Positions 53,261 through 64,000 of a stretch of DNA of 64,000 bases are shown here, one piece after another. The position numbers and the translations under genes are program-made. This stretch comes from Aureobasidium sp. EXF-3400 (taxonomy: Eukaryota; Ascomycota; Dothideomycetes; Dothideales; Saccotheciaceae), in assembly GCA_024195585.1 (NCBI GenBank), contig SWBL01000297.1, positions 1 through 64,000 on the forward strand, written 5' to 3'. The notes below the pieces were generated by a model. That model saw only the letters and a list, made by a program, of their open reading frames with translations. It was not told the origin of the DNA and did no database searches. How positions within the stretch are numbered: the stretch's first letter is position 1; each line of letters opens with the position of its first letter.

Positions 53261-55114
53261 ACGATTGAAGCACTTAGGCGCTGCGATTACGTCTGACCTC
53301 TTTTGATGCTGACCCACGATGGCTGGGCTCGAACAGAAGAGTCGCTTGTACACTACCATACAGAGAAGAACACTTCACACGGTCAATAGCTTCCATTATG
53401 AAAACAATGCTCATCAGTGTTCATCCTTGCAGCCTTTTCGTGAATGCCACAGCTTCATGATGTTAGCTGATAGCACGCACCAAAGCTCGAATTGACCTTC
53501 TAGAACATGTCGACAACATAAACATGCTTGATCGCTCAAGCCTTCGCCTCGAATACTGATCGTCTCTGCTGATCAAGAACGCCTCACACGTGTCTGCCCC
53601 AGATCGACAACGACAAGCAAGACGGGGATATTGCTTTTGGTGTTCCTTCCACTGCACACGTTCGTCAGGACCGGGTATCATCAAAGGAGCTGCCGGCATG
53701 CTCGGTTCGCGTCAAACTGCTTCCGCGAGTCTCCTGGAAACCAGTGTTTTATGGCCTTCCGCTGATTAGATGATTGGGTGGGCTAGACTACAAGTACCTT
53801 CGTGGCATGGAGAGTCAAGAAACGCGAACTTTGACTTCTCACAATCCGGTTGACTCAATTTGGAAGTCCGTTCATGGTCTTTTTTCTCTCGCGAGCGGCT
53901 GGAACACTTTCGACTGCACGCCGTGCCAAAACTTGCGAATCCAGGACTCAAACGACGTGCAAAAGTTCTCTGGAGGTATGCGATCGTTTCTCGTGTTGCT
54001 ACGCAGTTCTTTGCGATGCCGGCGAAGACTCCGATCTGCTACGGAGAATGATATCGTGACGAGAAGACGTTCCTTCTGCGCCGGCAAAAGGCACCGGCAA
54101 AATTGAGTCAGAGTAATGCGGAGCACCCACACTCTGTCCACACCACTTATTCAGACCGAGCATTTGACCGCATACGACCGCGGTGTGGCCGGCCGTCGGC
54201 AGCGGCCGCTCATCTCGTATCCTCCGCCTGACTGGCGGAAGTTGCAGGAAACAGGGAGCGGTGGAGGCATCACGAAGAAGGACCGGGGCGATGGCCAACT
54301 TCCCCTTGGGGGACGCCCCACTCAGGGTCACACTCCTGCTATTGTGGAGTTGGCCATCAGGACATGAGACAGCAATCGCGAGGCATCGTTGCATCCGAAG
54401 GCCACCCACGTCACTGTGGTCGTGAAATTAGAGTCACCATCCCTTACGCTAGTTTGGATCTTTAATGGATCCAACGACGATGTCGATGAACATCAACGAG
54501 AAGAGCTCGTAAGAGAAGGGCAAGATACTGAGAATCAACCTGCGGCAGAGACTGTGGAGAAGGATGCAGCGTAGGTGCGTGGTCTTGCAGCTCATCTACC
54601 CTTTCTCCGCAGCACAAAAAGCGGATGTCCCAGAGCAGAACTTAAAGAGGCAACCTTTGACGCCCCGGGTAGAAAAGTGTGCGTGGAGAGAACAAGCCAC
54701 CCCGTTCGTCGGGACGATCTTTCGGCGCCGGACCTGCCATATCAGGCAATCCCGCGGGTTCTTACTACACGCCACAACCTGGAGATAATGTGGGAGTGGC
54801 CGGGGACACACTTTTCTGGTCGGCAGGATACGTCACTTGGTCCCTGCAAGGACCATTTTGTAGCCCACTCATGGACGTTTGTATGAAGGCACGGATAGAA
54901 TTGTGCAGTGGGGTTCGTATCTTGTGGGAAAGAGCGGAGAACGATGGGTTAGCCAAGTCGGATCGTGCTCAAACCTTCGATGTTACACTGGCGGGTACAG
55001 ATGTGTTGACTGGGAAGAGGGCAGACATATATTCCAACTGACCGCACTCTCGTTTTGCAGATCTCATTCTCTGGTGTTTTTTTGCCTTCTCTTGTTTGAT
55101 ATCGAACATCAACC
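53261..55114. other. Gene-poor stretch and sugar-transporter promoter, 1.85 kb
   Basis: No intact gene is recognised. The part at 54180-54360 is GC-rich with several CGG and CCG triplets, and five motifs fitting the CreA consensus SYGGRG occur between 54261 and 54913. Overlapping open frames on all strands (53463-54886) have no motif. Confidence 0.5.
54261..54913 (+). promoter_or_regulatory. Cluster of CreA/Mig1-type motifs upstream of the sugar transporter
   Basis: Matches to SYGGRG are at 54261-54266 (GTGGAG), 54283-54288 (CCGGGG), 54316-54321 (reverse strand GTGGGG), 54800-54805 (CCGGGG) and 54908-54913 (GTGGGG). CreA represses sugar-uptake and catabolic genes in glucose. Such short motifs occur often by chance, so this is only suggestive. 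Confidence 0.35.
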
Positions 55115-57002
55115 ATGTTCGGCAAGAAGTACTATGGCCTCACGGGCACTAACTTGAACATCGCAGTCGGTATTATTGCCGGTCTCGATTTTCTGCTATT
55201 TGGTTATGACCAAGGTAATCACTACTCAAACATATCGTTAGCTTGAATAGATATGCTGACCAGATATCAGGTGTTATGGGTGGTCTGCTCACGCTCACAT
55301 CTTTCAACCGCACCTTCCCCGAAATCGACGTCGACCATCCTCCTCATGGCCGGTCCAGCGCATATACTTCGACCATTCAAGGCATTTCGGTAGCCTCGTA
55401 CAACTTGGGATGCTTTGTCGGTGCATTGGCTACAATCTGGATTGGCGATTGGCTTGGACGTCGCAAGACAATCTTCTTGGGATCCGCCATCATGGTTGTC
55501 GGCGCTACACTCCAAACATCTGCTTTTGCTCTCGCACACTTGATCGTTGGAAGAATCATTACAGGAATTGGAAACGGCATGAATACATCTACCGTGCCAG
55601 CATGGCAGAGTGAATGTTCCAAATCGCATCGTCGTGGCCAGATGGTCATGATAGAGGGTGCCCTTATCACCGGAGGTAAGAAGCATATATGACCGGGTGC
55701 TGCACGTCAGTACTAATAGACTACTAGGTGTTATGATGTCCTACTGGATTGATTTCGGCTTTTCCTACCTTGAGCCTTCGACGGTATCCTGGCGCTTCCC
55801 TATCGCTCTCCAGATTTTGTTCGCCCTTATCATCCTCATGTTTATCATGGGTCTACCTGAATCACCACGTTGGTTAATTATGAAAGGCAAGGAGATGCAA
55901 GCCATGGAAGTGCTCTGCGCTCTCAACAACATGTCCGAAGAAGATCCCTACATCGTCTCTGAGTTTGCGGCCATCAAGGACTCCGCTCTGGTCATGCAAC
56001 AGGGCGGTTTCAGAGATCTCTTTACCATGGACGAGGATCGCAACTTCCACCGTGTCGTTCTGGCCTACGTCAACCAGATGTTCCAACAAATATCTGGTAT
56101 CAACCTTATTACCTACTACGCCACCAGCATCTACAGGAACAGCATTGGACTTTCTGACTTCCTCTCACGTATCCTGGCAGCCGCTAACGGAACAGAGTAC
56201 TTTGCCGCTTCCTGGATCGCTGTCTTCACAATCGAGAAGTTTGGACGTCGCCAGCTCATGATATTTGGTGCTGCAGGCCAAGCCGCCTCTATGGCTATCC
56301 TCGCTGGTACGACTTCAAGAACATCATCTGGTCTTGGTATCACTGCTGCTGTCTTCCTCTTTGTATTCAACACCTTCTTTGCCATTGGTTGGCTGGGCAT
56401 GACTTGGCTGTACCCAGCTGAAATCGTCCCTCTACGTATCAGGGCCCCTGCCAATGCTTTGTCAACCTCTGCTAACTGGATCTTCAACTTGTAAGGTTCA
56501 ATCTGGTCGTGCTGACGTACACTTGAGCTAACCCCTTCTCCAGCATGGTCGTCATGATTACTCCTGTTGCATTTGATACCATTGGCTACCAAACCTACAT
56601 CATTTTCGCTGTCATCAACGCATTCATCGTCCCATGTGTCTATTTCTTCTATCCTGGTAAGCGTCCCTGTACACCGAGTTGTCATTGTTCTTTGACTTAC
56701 AATGGTCTCCAGAAACCCGTCTTCGCTCTCTCGAAGAGATGGATGATATTTTCCGCAACTCAACCTCCGTCTTCAACGTCGTCAAGGTGGCCCGCGACAC
56801 ACCCAACCGCTACGGCAAGTCAGGTGAACTCCTCATCAACTACCTCGACACCGAAGCCGCACATGGCGCCGAAAGACGTCGTAGCTCGTTGGTCGAGCCC
56901 AAGTATGGCAAGACCGGCGGCAAAGGTGATGGCGAGCAGGTCGAGAGATTGGAGCACGGTTACGGATCCAGCTCGGCAGCATCACAGAACGAGAAAGTTT
57001 AG
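55115..57002 (+). CDS. MFS sugar transporter (hexose porter type), 556 aa, 5 exons
   Basis: Exons are 55115-55214, 55271-55675, 55728-56490, 56544-56656 and 56713-57002, with introns of 52-56 bp that join in phase. The product has the sugar porter pattern of 12 helices: FGYDQG joined to VMGGLLTL in helix 1, GDWLGRRKTIFLG (loop 2-3), GRIITGIGNGMNTSTVP, LPESPRWLIMKGKE (loop 6-7), QMFQQISGINLITYYATSIY (helix 7, substrate binding), EKFGRRQLMIFGA, and the PETR motif joined across intron 4 (YFYPETRLRSLEEMD in form). The cytosolic C-terminal tail is charged. It is a proton-coupled or facilitative hexose carrier of the plasma membrane; the sugar is not predictable. CreA-like motifs upstream suggest glucose repression. 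Confidence 0.93.
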
Positions 57003-57818
57003 CTGGAGAGGACTCGAGGTCTTTCCAAAAATTCCTTTTTTACGACAATTTCATTTCGATTTCATAGGAAGGTCCTTGAAGGACTTGCTTTGTTTTGACG
57101 TTTTTAGATACCACTTTTACTCTCTTGTCGACTCTTGAGCTAGACTTCTCGACATGAAGACAATCATACTCTTTTTATCCATCTTAACTATTGTTGTACT
57201 TTCCGGCATTTGTGGCGAAGAGAACAATGTTTTGAGAATAGGGTTCAGCATCTGCCGTGACATGAAGCCCAGCCTTGTCAAATTATATCCAATCTTGGAT
57301 ATACTCCTCAAAGCTGAGTTTCAAAGTATGATCTCGTGTTCGAGATGTTCTATGCTGCGATGATATTGAGCTATTTTTTTTATTTTATTTTTCTTGTTGC
57401 GATGAAGCAGACCAGATTTTGTGTCCACAAGGAACAGGATAAAATCTGATTAAAGCAGTCATCTCATGGGCTCCTTCTCTGCTGTCGCAACAATCGTGCA
57501 TTGCTATGAATCACCCAGTACTTTATGAGGCAGGAGAGGGCAAGGTCACAAAGGGTAGACAGGCACTCCAGACCAGCGACCAGGATGAGTTGGTCCTGAA
57601 ACCTTTCACAGTGTTGAAACTCGGATGGAAGTTTGAGGAAGGAGGTGGAGGAAACAGCTCGGATGTGCCAAGGCCGGCGTGTGTGAATGATGAATGCCGG
57701 AAACCATCTTTTGCGTCACTGAACTGCTGCTTTTTTGTCAACCTCGCTTTTGCCTGTCGCTGTTGTTTCTCTTCAGCCTGTAATAATACTAGCAAGCGCA
57801 TAGCCACATACACACAAT
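57003..57818. other. Intergenic, 816 bp
   Basis: 3' flank of the sugar transporter and promoter of TOM70. A 69-codon open frame at 57154-57363 begins like a signal peptide (MKTIILFLSILTIVVLSG) but lies in T-rich 3' flanking DNA and is not called. Confidence 0.5.
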
Positions 57819-59804
57819 ATGGCCTCGTCAATGCCCGCCGCCCAGGCCGCCTCGCAGCCCAGCTTCGTCAAGCTCGAACCGTCGTCATCTGTCTGGGATC
57901 GCATCACAACTTGGGCCTCGGAGCACAAGGCTGCTGTCTACACCATTGCTGGTGTCACCCTCGTTGCTACCGGTGCTGGAATCTACTACTACACATCCGA
58001 GTCTGCTCCCACGCCGCAAGACCTCGAAGCTGCCGCCGAGAAGAAGAAAGCCCGCAAGGAGAACAAGAAGGCTAAGAAGAACGCACAGAGAGAGCAAAAG
58101 TCTCCTTCGCCCGAGACCAAGTCCCAGGGTGCGTACTGCTAGCTCCAACTTTCCTAATCTGCCCGTCCTGACTCTCGACCAGAAAAGCCACAACCGGCAT
58201 CAGTACAGAGCGAAGATGACGTGCCCGAAGTGACAGAGTCCACTGTCGCAAGCCTCTCAGACGAGACTAAGAAGGATTACGCTGCTAAGCTCAAGGCTGC
58301 TGGAAACAAAGCCTATGGATCCAAGGACTACAACCGCGCCATCGAGCTCTACGGCCAGGCCCTGCTGTGCAAGGCTGACCCCGTCTTCTACTCGAACCGT
58401 GCTGCATGCTGGAATGCCATGTCCAACTGGGAGCGTGTTATTGAGGACACAACAGCCGCTGTCAACCTCGACCCCGAATACGTCAAGGCCCTTAACCGCC
58501 GCGCACACGCCTACGAGCAGACCAACAAGTACAGCGAGGCTCTCTTGGATTACACCGCCAGCTGCATCATCGATGCTTTCCGTAACACACAAGCCGCCGA
58601 GGCAGTCGAGCGTCTGCTCAAGAAGGTCGCCGAGCAGAAGGCTAAAGCTATCATGGAGAAGAAGCAGCGCCGTCTGCCTAGCGCTACCTTTATCACCAAC
58701 TACCTGCAAAGCTTCCGTGACAGAAAACTCTCAGACACCATCTCTGAGAGTTCCGACCTGGCCGAGAACAGCGGAAAGTGGTGGTTGCGCAAGGGTCTGT
58801 TGGCCATGGACAAGAAGACAGGCGAGGGCTACAACGAAGCTGCCGAGGCATTCGAGAAGGCCATTGAGGCTGGCGATCTCGGCGAGAACGAGGCCCTCGC
58901 ATACAACATGCGCGGTACCTTCAAGTACTTGCGCGGCGAGACTGACGCCATTGACGACCTGAACAAGAGTATCGAATTGGACGCTACCTTGACCCAGAGC
59001 TACGTCAAGCGCGCTAGCATGCACCTTGAAGCCGGCCGTCGCGACGAGGCGGCAAAGGACTTTGAGGACGCAATCGCTCAGAACGACAAGGACCCCGACG
59101 TTTTCTACCACCGCGCACAGCTCAACTTCATCCTCGGCGACTTCCCAGAGGCAGCTAAGGACTACCAAAAGTCAATTGATCTCGACCCTGGATTCATCTT
59201 TTCCCACATCCAGCTTGGTGTCACACAGTACAAGATGGGCAGTGTTGCATCATCAATGGCCACTTTCCGTCGCTGCATGAAGAACTTCGAGAAGGTGCCC
59301 GATGTCTACAACTACTATGGTGAGCTCTTGCTCGACCAGCAAAAGTTCCAGGAGGCTATCGAGAAGTTTGAGACTGCTGTTCAGATGGAGCAAAAGGAGC
59401 GTGTCACTGGCATGAACGTTCTTCCCCTGATTAACAAGGCCTTGGCTCTCTTCCAATGGAAGCAAGACTTCTCGGCTGCCCAGGAGCTGTGCGAGAAGGC
59501 TTTGATCAGTAAGTTTTACTTTTCTCCATTCAACTTTTCGCAGAAATGCTAACCGAATCTCACAGTTGACCCCGAGTGCGACATTGCCGTTGCCACCATG
59601 GCACAGCTACTCCTCCAGCAAGGCAAGGTTCCTGAGGCTCTTGAATACTTCGAGAAGGCCGCCGAGCTCTCGCGCACCGAGCCTGAGATTGTCAACGCTC
59701 TCTCATACGCCGAGGCCACTCGCACACAGCTTGAAGTCCAGGAGAAGTACCCCCAGCTCGCCAGCAGATTGCAGGGTATGCCTGCTTCGGCCGGCATGCG
59801 ATAA
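57819..59804 (+). CDS. TOM70: Mitochondrial import receptor Tom70, 624 aa, 3 exons
   Basis: Exons are 57819-58128, 58183-59508 and 59566-59804, with introns of 54 and 57 bp. A short N-terminal segment is followed by one membrane anchor at about residues 38-60 ([20 protein letters not shown]) and a long Lys/Glu-rich linker ([20 protein letters not shown]). TPR units begin with [40 protein letters not shown] and [20 protein letters not shown] (the clamp that binds Hsp70/Hsp90) and continue in a C-terminal superhelix for precursor binding ([40 protein letters not shown]). It sits in the outer mitochondrial membrane and receives carrier precursors. The length matches the family. Confidence 0.95.
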
Positions 59805-60633
59805 ACGACCACTGGAGAACAAGGAAGCAAAGAAGGATCGTCTTGGACGAAGCTGATCCAGGATGAACACGCACATGAACGAAGAAGGAAATTCGACACT
59901 CTCCAGAAATTGGTGCTGAGAGGTTTCGAGCTGTAATCTGTTCAGCAAAAAGGGGAAGCGATACGTGAAAAGGTGTTACTATTAGTTTGTTGTTACACTT
60001 TTTTCGGATACTCTTCTCTTCCTCACCATTATGTACATTATATTCCATTACTTTTGTCCTACCAATGTTGATCCTATTCCATTCTGTTTGTTCGTTTGGC
60101 ATGTCACGAGTCGAGTCATTCAGTGGAAAGCTATGGTTCTTCCCATACTGGCCGATGATCAGTATCTTCAGAGAGATAAAAAGAAAAAAGAAAAAATCAT
60201 CACGCTGCACTACCCACCCTGTTCCTGCTATCTTTTTCTTGTTGCTTTGCATGCAAAATCATCTGCAGATTTGCCTTTGAGCACAACAGTATTTAGTGCA
60301 AGCTCGAAGGTGTCTCACCATTGTCTTGTCACTGAATGAAGAAGTCGGATGGTGGGAGTTGGTCTTCACGTGGATTCCACTTTGATTGAACAAGAGCTAG
60401 TATATCTCTCACCAAAACCATCTCGAAGACTCTCCACAAAGATGGAGAAAGAACCTCGACGGGCTGCAGCAGACAGAACTAGATGAAGTATAGCCGAATT
60501 AGCCCTCTATGTTCTCAAAAGTCGAGTGAGAGTGCAGTTGCCTGTTTGGGACAAGATTGGAAGTGACGCGTCTTCGGCACGTCACCCCGAAAAACATTGA
60601 TGATCAGAATCACAACTCATGATAATTACAACG
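59805..60633. other. Intergenic, 829 bp
   Basis: 3' flank of TOM70, a T-rich segment (59990-60060), an A-rich run (60177-60198) and the short promoter region of the SLD7 gene. No gene is supported. Confidence 0.5.
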
Positions 60634-62019
60634 ATGGACGTCTGGAGTGGGAGTTTACGACTTGATGACAGTAACGAGATACGAGGTAAGCCTTAACAGG
60701 TGATCACTCGTTCTGCAGATCTATACTCATTCGACTTAACAGACATACAAATCAGCGCGTCTGTCTCCAACCATACATTACAAAACGACTGCACCTTGCA
60801 GTTTCTCTCTCATGTCGATACCTCGCGAATACCTTTGCATATGATCTGTGGAAATCGGTTGGATGTCTGGACTGCAAATTCTGAGACCGAGACGTGGTTC
60901 AGCAATCTACTTCTTAGTAGCAATGATGCAGAAGACCGAGGACAAGAATGGTGGCAGAGTGCTACTCTAGAATCCACTCTAGGAGTCCTTGCTGCAGTAA
61001 CGCACGCAGATGCGAGTAAAGTACCACAACCAAGGACTACGGAAATACTCTTCTACGCTGCTAGAAAAAATGTTCAACAAGACGTTCTTTCGCCATCGCA
61101 TGATGAAGCCTCCTCTACAGATCCAGAACTAGGACTCTACGCTCTTCCTCTATCTTCCGATCTTCTGCTGTTTAATGATACGGATATCACACCACCCACC
61201 TCTCCCGTCCTGGGAACTTCAGATCCAAACACAATAGATGGCCGCTTCATCCCTCGGCCATGGGACGAACCAACCCTCCGCCAAAGACGCAAGATCGCTC
61301 TCGACTCCACCTTCTCCGCCGCCACCGACCGCAGAAAGCGACACTCAGGTGCCTCAGTAGCCGCAGCCGCAGCAGCCCAAAGCAATCCTTCGTTGCTACC
61401 CTCGCTGCCGCGTCTCAAGTCAGAAGCAAGCAGGGGTTCTGTACCTCTGCTCACTCGACCCAAGAGCCGGAGCCCGAGTATAGCGAGTCTACGCCGCGAC
61501 ACTACAATTCCAGAAACCAAGCAGCGAGTAGCATCTGGACTCTCGCGAGCCACTCCCGCACCAGCGTCTAGTCCTCAACCATCCACAGAGCACGAGATCC
61601 TACAGCAAAAGAACAAAGACATGGTGTCGAAAGTCGTGTTAGCCGGTTTACGCGTCTGGGGCTTCACAGCCTCAAAGAGAAAGAAACGTGCTTCTACTTC
61701 TGTTGCAACGTCAGAAACGCAGCAGATAGCAGTGGACCCAGAGGAAGAGGCCAAAGACGAAGAGTACAAATTACTCTACCATCACGTCTACAAAGCCGCT
61801 TGTTTTGCTTTTAGAGCGTGGATTGGGAAGGAGGATTTGAGTGGCAAGGAGTATGCGGAGAAGGTGCGAGATACCGTGGACGCGCTGTTGGAGATCTTAT
61901 GTAAAGATCCCACGGAGCAGACGCGAGGCGAAGAGATGGATCTAGGGGAGGGGTTCAAAGGTGCGGTTGTCAGAACTCCCAAAGGAGAGTTAGGTGAGGA
62001 GGAGAAAGGATTGAGATGA
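60634..62019 (+). CDS. SLD7: Sld7-like DNA replication initiation protein, 445 aa, 2 exons
   Basis: A first exon 60634-60670 (MDVWSGSLRLDD) joins exon 2 at 60719-62019. Two donors keep the frame: gtaacg at 60671 (48-bp intron, chosen because of size) and a better-matching gtaagc at 60686 that would leave only 33 bp, shorter than any other intron here. MDVWSG is, as I recall, the usual fungal Sld7 start. The N-terminal domain continues with LYSFDLTDIQISASVSNHTL and MICGNRLDVWT. The middle is Ser/Pro/Arg-rich. The conserved C-terminal domain spans about residues 310-425 (NKDMVSKVVLAGLRVWGF, EEYKLLYHHVYKAACFAFRA, VRDTVDALLEILCKDP). Sld7 partners Sld3 at replication origins and helps load Cdc45. 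Only 89 bp separate its end from the convergent Snu114 gene. Confidence 0.85.
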
Positions 62020-62108
62020 AGGCAGGAGATGAATGTATGTCTGATATGCAAGTGCAAAAAGATGATCATTTTTCTATTCGCTACAGGAGATTTCGTAATG
62101 TTTACTTT

Positions 62109-64000
62109 CTACGCCGGTTGATCCAAAATACCACTCTCCTTTAGACTCCTGAACAGCTCAGGTTCAAGGAACTTGCTGATCGTAACATCCTCAGCCAGAC
62201 CTTTCCTCCTACGTGTCTTGAGCACAAAGTCACGAGCAGTAGCTTGTGCAGAAGCAGGCTCCAGCGGTCTTAGCTTGATGCTCTTGTCCAGCGGATCACC
62301 TGGTACAATGCTCCAGCGGTCAAATACAAGTGATAATGTGGCTTGTCCTTGAGTGTGGATGCGGAGGTCGGTTTCGAAACCAAACGAGTCTATTACAGGG
62401 ATGAGACCAGACACTTTGTAAAGTGGTGTGCCGGCGATGGGACCATCAGAGAGGACGTGACCTCTGCGTCTGGCGAGAACTGTGTACAAACTGCTCACGC
62501 TGTCTGCATTGCCGATCATTGAGCAGCTGTATACTGGCTCCATCAGTCGTGGACTGGCCATCAAGAAACTGCTGTAGCATGCGCGACGGGCTGTGGGGAT
62601 GATTTGACCACCGCCACGGTAGATCGCCTCTGGTGCAAGACTGACGTCTGTGATCTTGAACTTGGTGTTGCGAATTGGCTCTTCACAGAGCGGTCCTTCG
62701 CGAGTACCCCATGAGAAACCTTGACGGATCGTGTCTCGGACGCTCTTGAGAAGTTTCTGATCCACGTCTGACGGTAATGTGTCGTTTTGTAGAATATTGG
62801 GGCCCATGTCGTCAGGACCAAAGGCCCAAATGTTGCGCGAGGCTAGCAGATCGTAACCGTAGTTCTCCTCAAAGAACTTGCCGACCTTGCGCACTGGATC
62901 TCTAATGTTGACCTTTCCACTCTCGATATCCTCAGCAATACCTTCATCGAGAGGTTCGGCAACCATTGTGAGTTTGTTCTTCTTGTTCGGTGTTAGTGCG
63001 TAACACTTGATGGCTGATGTCTCTACCACCGTTTCGCAGAAACGAGTCACAGGATCTGAGACCTTGATCTCCATTGAGGCGTATAACCGGCGCAAGTCGT
63101 GCAGAACACAATCCATGTAAAGTTCACCAGTTCCCAAAACAACATGCTCACCCGACTCTTCCACCTTAGTAGTGATGAGAGGATATGATTTGTTGATTTT
63201 GCGGAGACCGTCAAGCATTTTTGGAAGCTCAGATGGGTTGATAGGCTCAACAGTCACCTTGAAGACAGATTCGAAAAAGTGTTGCACAGGACGGAAAATA
63301 TAGGCGTCCTCGTCGTCCGGAAGCTTGGGAGCGACAATGGTAGCAGTTTTGACGATCGAATTGTCGACGCCTCCGAGAAGAACGAAATTACCAGCAGGCA
63401 CGCCGCTGGTAGGGATGTTGTATCGCGATTCGCCAATCCAGACATCAGAAATAGTGGCTTCCACCATGTCTTCCTCGTCTTCGATTGTGTATCCCTCACC
63501 CAGTACACGCACCTTTTGACCAGGACGTGCTGTACCACTCATGACACGACCAAATGAGTTGAATCCAGTTGCATCAGTAGTGTTAAATAGTTTGGTGACA
63601 TGGACGATGAGAGGACCATCCTGATCGCAAGACAGCATGCTTTCGGCTGTCTTGGTATCGATAGGACCAGTGTAATAGTTTTCAAGCTTCTGCTTAGCTC
63701 CCTCTACAGGCGATGGAACGTGATCAACCACCATATCCACAAATCCAGTCGCAGGGCCAAAGAATTGCTCGCATGCCATCTTTAGAAGGTCCTTGGCGTT
63801 TGCGCGAAGTTGTGTGGGCTTGAGATGGATGCCCAGACTTTCCAGAGTCTTCTTGAGGTCTTCAGGGCTTTCACTGATGGTATGTGAGTAGAGTTTGTAG
63901 ATGGGTTCAAGAACGAAGTTGACGAAAGAGCGTTTGCTGGCTGGCTCAGTTCCACGACGGGTGAATTTGCGGCTTCCAGGGTTGAAGTAAATGTCGCCCC
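62109..64000 (-). CDS. SNU114: U5 snRNP GTPase Snu114/EFTUD2, C-terminal part (5' end beyond window)
   Basis: The open frame runs from the right edge of the window to a stop at 62109, at least 630 codons, without an intron. It starts inside the protein ([32 protein letters not shown]). The EF-2-like domain II ([40 protein letters not shown]), domain III ([20 protein letters not shown]), domain IV ([11 protein letters not shown] in the form [15 protein letters not shown]) and domain V ([23 protein letters not shown]-like [20 protein letters not shown]) are all present. The last residues ([20 protein letters not shown]) are typical of Snu114 rather than of EF-2, which ends differently. Snu114 controls U4/U6 unwinding and spliceosome disassembly in the nucleus. 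The G domain lies outside the window. Confidence 0.95.
   Translation of the reverse strand, partial: GDIYFNPGSRKFTRRGTEPASKRSFVNFVLEPIYKLYSHTISESPEDLKKTLESLGIHLKPTQLRANAKDLLKMACEQFFGPATGFVDMVVDHVPSPVEGAKQKLENYYTGPIDTKTAESMLSCDQDGPLIVHVTKLFNTTDATGFNSFGRVMSGTARPGQKVRVLGEGYTIEDEEDMVEATISDVWIGESRYNIPTSGVPAGNFVLLGGVDNSIVKTATIVAPKLPDDEDAYIFRPVQHFFESVFKVTVEPINPSELPKMLDGLRKINKSYPLITTKVEESGEHVVLGTGELYMDCVLHDLRRLYASMEIKVSDPVTRFCETVVETSAIKCYALTPNKKNKLTMVAEPLDEGIAEDIESGKVNIRDPVRKVGKFFEENYGYDLLASRNIWAFGPDDMGPNILQNDTLPSDVDQKLLKSVRDTIRQGFSWGTREGPLCEEPIRNTKFKITDVSLAPEAIYRGGGQIIPTARRACYSSFLMASPRLMEPVYSCSMIGNADSVSSLYTVLARRRGHVLSDGPIAGTPLYKVSGLIPVIDSFGFETDLRIHTQGQATLSLVFDRWSIVPGDPLDKSIKLRPLEPASAQATARDFVLKTRRRKGLAEDVTISKFLEPELFRSLKESGILDQPA

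Noticed and set aside
57154..57363. 69-codon open frame starting like a signal peptide
   Set aside because: It lies in T-rich 3' flanking DNA of the sugar transporter, where hydrophobic codons arise by composition; no second support.

Overview
This window is nuclear DNA of a filamentous ascomycete (Pezizomycotina; a dothideomycete would fit, but that is only an inference). The evidence is compact genes with short introns of about 47-68 bp, GTAAGT/GTATGT-type donors, CTRAC/CTAAC branch sites and CAG/TAG acceptors, plus typical fungal proteins: a class III-like chitin synthase, a Rho1 exchange factor with a CNH domain, a GLEYA-domain secreted protein, a DUF3431 protein, and fungal Sld7 and Tho1. 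No mobile element, rRNA, tRNA, CRISPR array or secondary-metabolite backbone gene was recognised. I call 25 genes as well supported or nearly so, plus one weak small ORF and two candidate gene relics. Exon borders were worked out by hand from splice signals and reading frame.

Left part (0-9 kb): an unrecognised Arg-rich protein (-), a three-exon gene like bacterial 4-hydroxylaminobenzoate lyase PnbB/DUF4863 (-), a zinc-free MDR oxidoreductase (+) sharing a divergent promoter with it, a Tho1-like SAP-domain RNP protein (+), and a peroxisomal-type long-chain acyl-CoA synthetase ending in AKL (-). 9-21 kb: a DUF3431 type II membrane protein (-), a 1652-residue RhoGEF/PH/CNH protein (-), an annexin (+), a weak 93-residue ORF (+) and a DUF1772 membrane protein (-).

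Middle (21-45 kb): a gene-poor stretch with a possible relic, a secreted GLEYA protein (+), a Bax-inhibitor-1 family protein (+), ceramide synthase (+), a TPR-SET protein (-) with an apparent 3' frameshift, an Arg/Glu-rich DUF8035-like protein (-), a PROPPIN of the Hsv2/WIPI3-4 type (+) with a GC-AG intron, dynein light intermediate chain (-), the Ist3 spliceosomal RRM protein (+), and a second secreted protein (-) that is a paralogue of the GLEYA gene without the GLEYA domain. A 2.7-kb gene-poor stretch with kinase-like fragments follows, then a HAD hydrolase (-) with a 9-bp first coding exon.

Right part (45-64 kb): another 2.4-kb gene-poor stretch, class III-like chitin synthase (+), an 11-knuckle CCHC zinc-finger protein (+), an MFS sugar transporter (+) with several CreA-type motifs upstream, Tom70 (+), Sld7 (+), and the 3' part of the U5 snRNP GTPase Snu114 (-), which runs off the right edge.

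The genes do not form an operon or pathway cluster. Themes recur by chance of neighbourhood: cell wall and Rho1 signalling (RhoGEF, chitin synthase, GLEYA proteins), lipid metabolism (acyl-CoA synthetase, ceramide synthase) and splicing/RNP factors (Tho1, Ist3, Snu114). The more unusual observations are a coding-compatible intron in the HAD gene that would encode a hydrophobic helix if retained, the secreted paralogue pair with matching exon architecture, the fungal PnbB-like gene, and the SET-gene frameshift. I did not find a clear previously undescribed multi-gene system.
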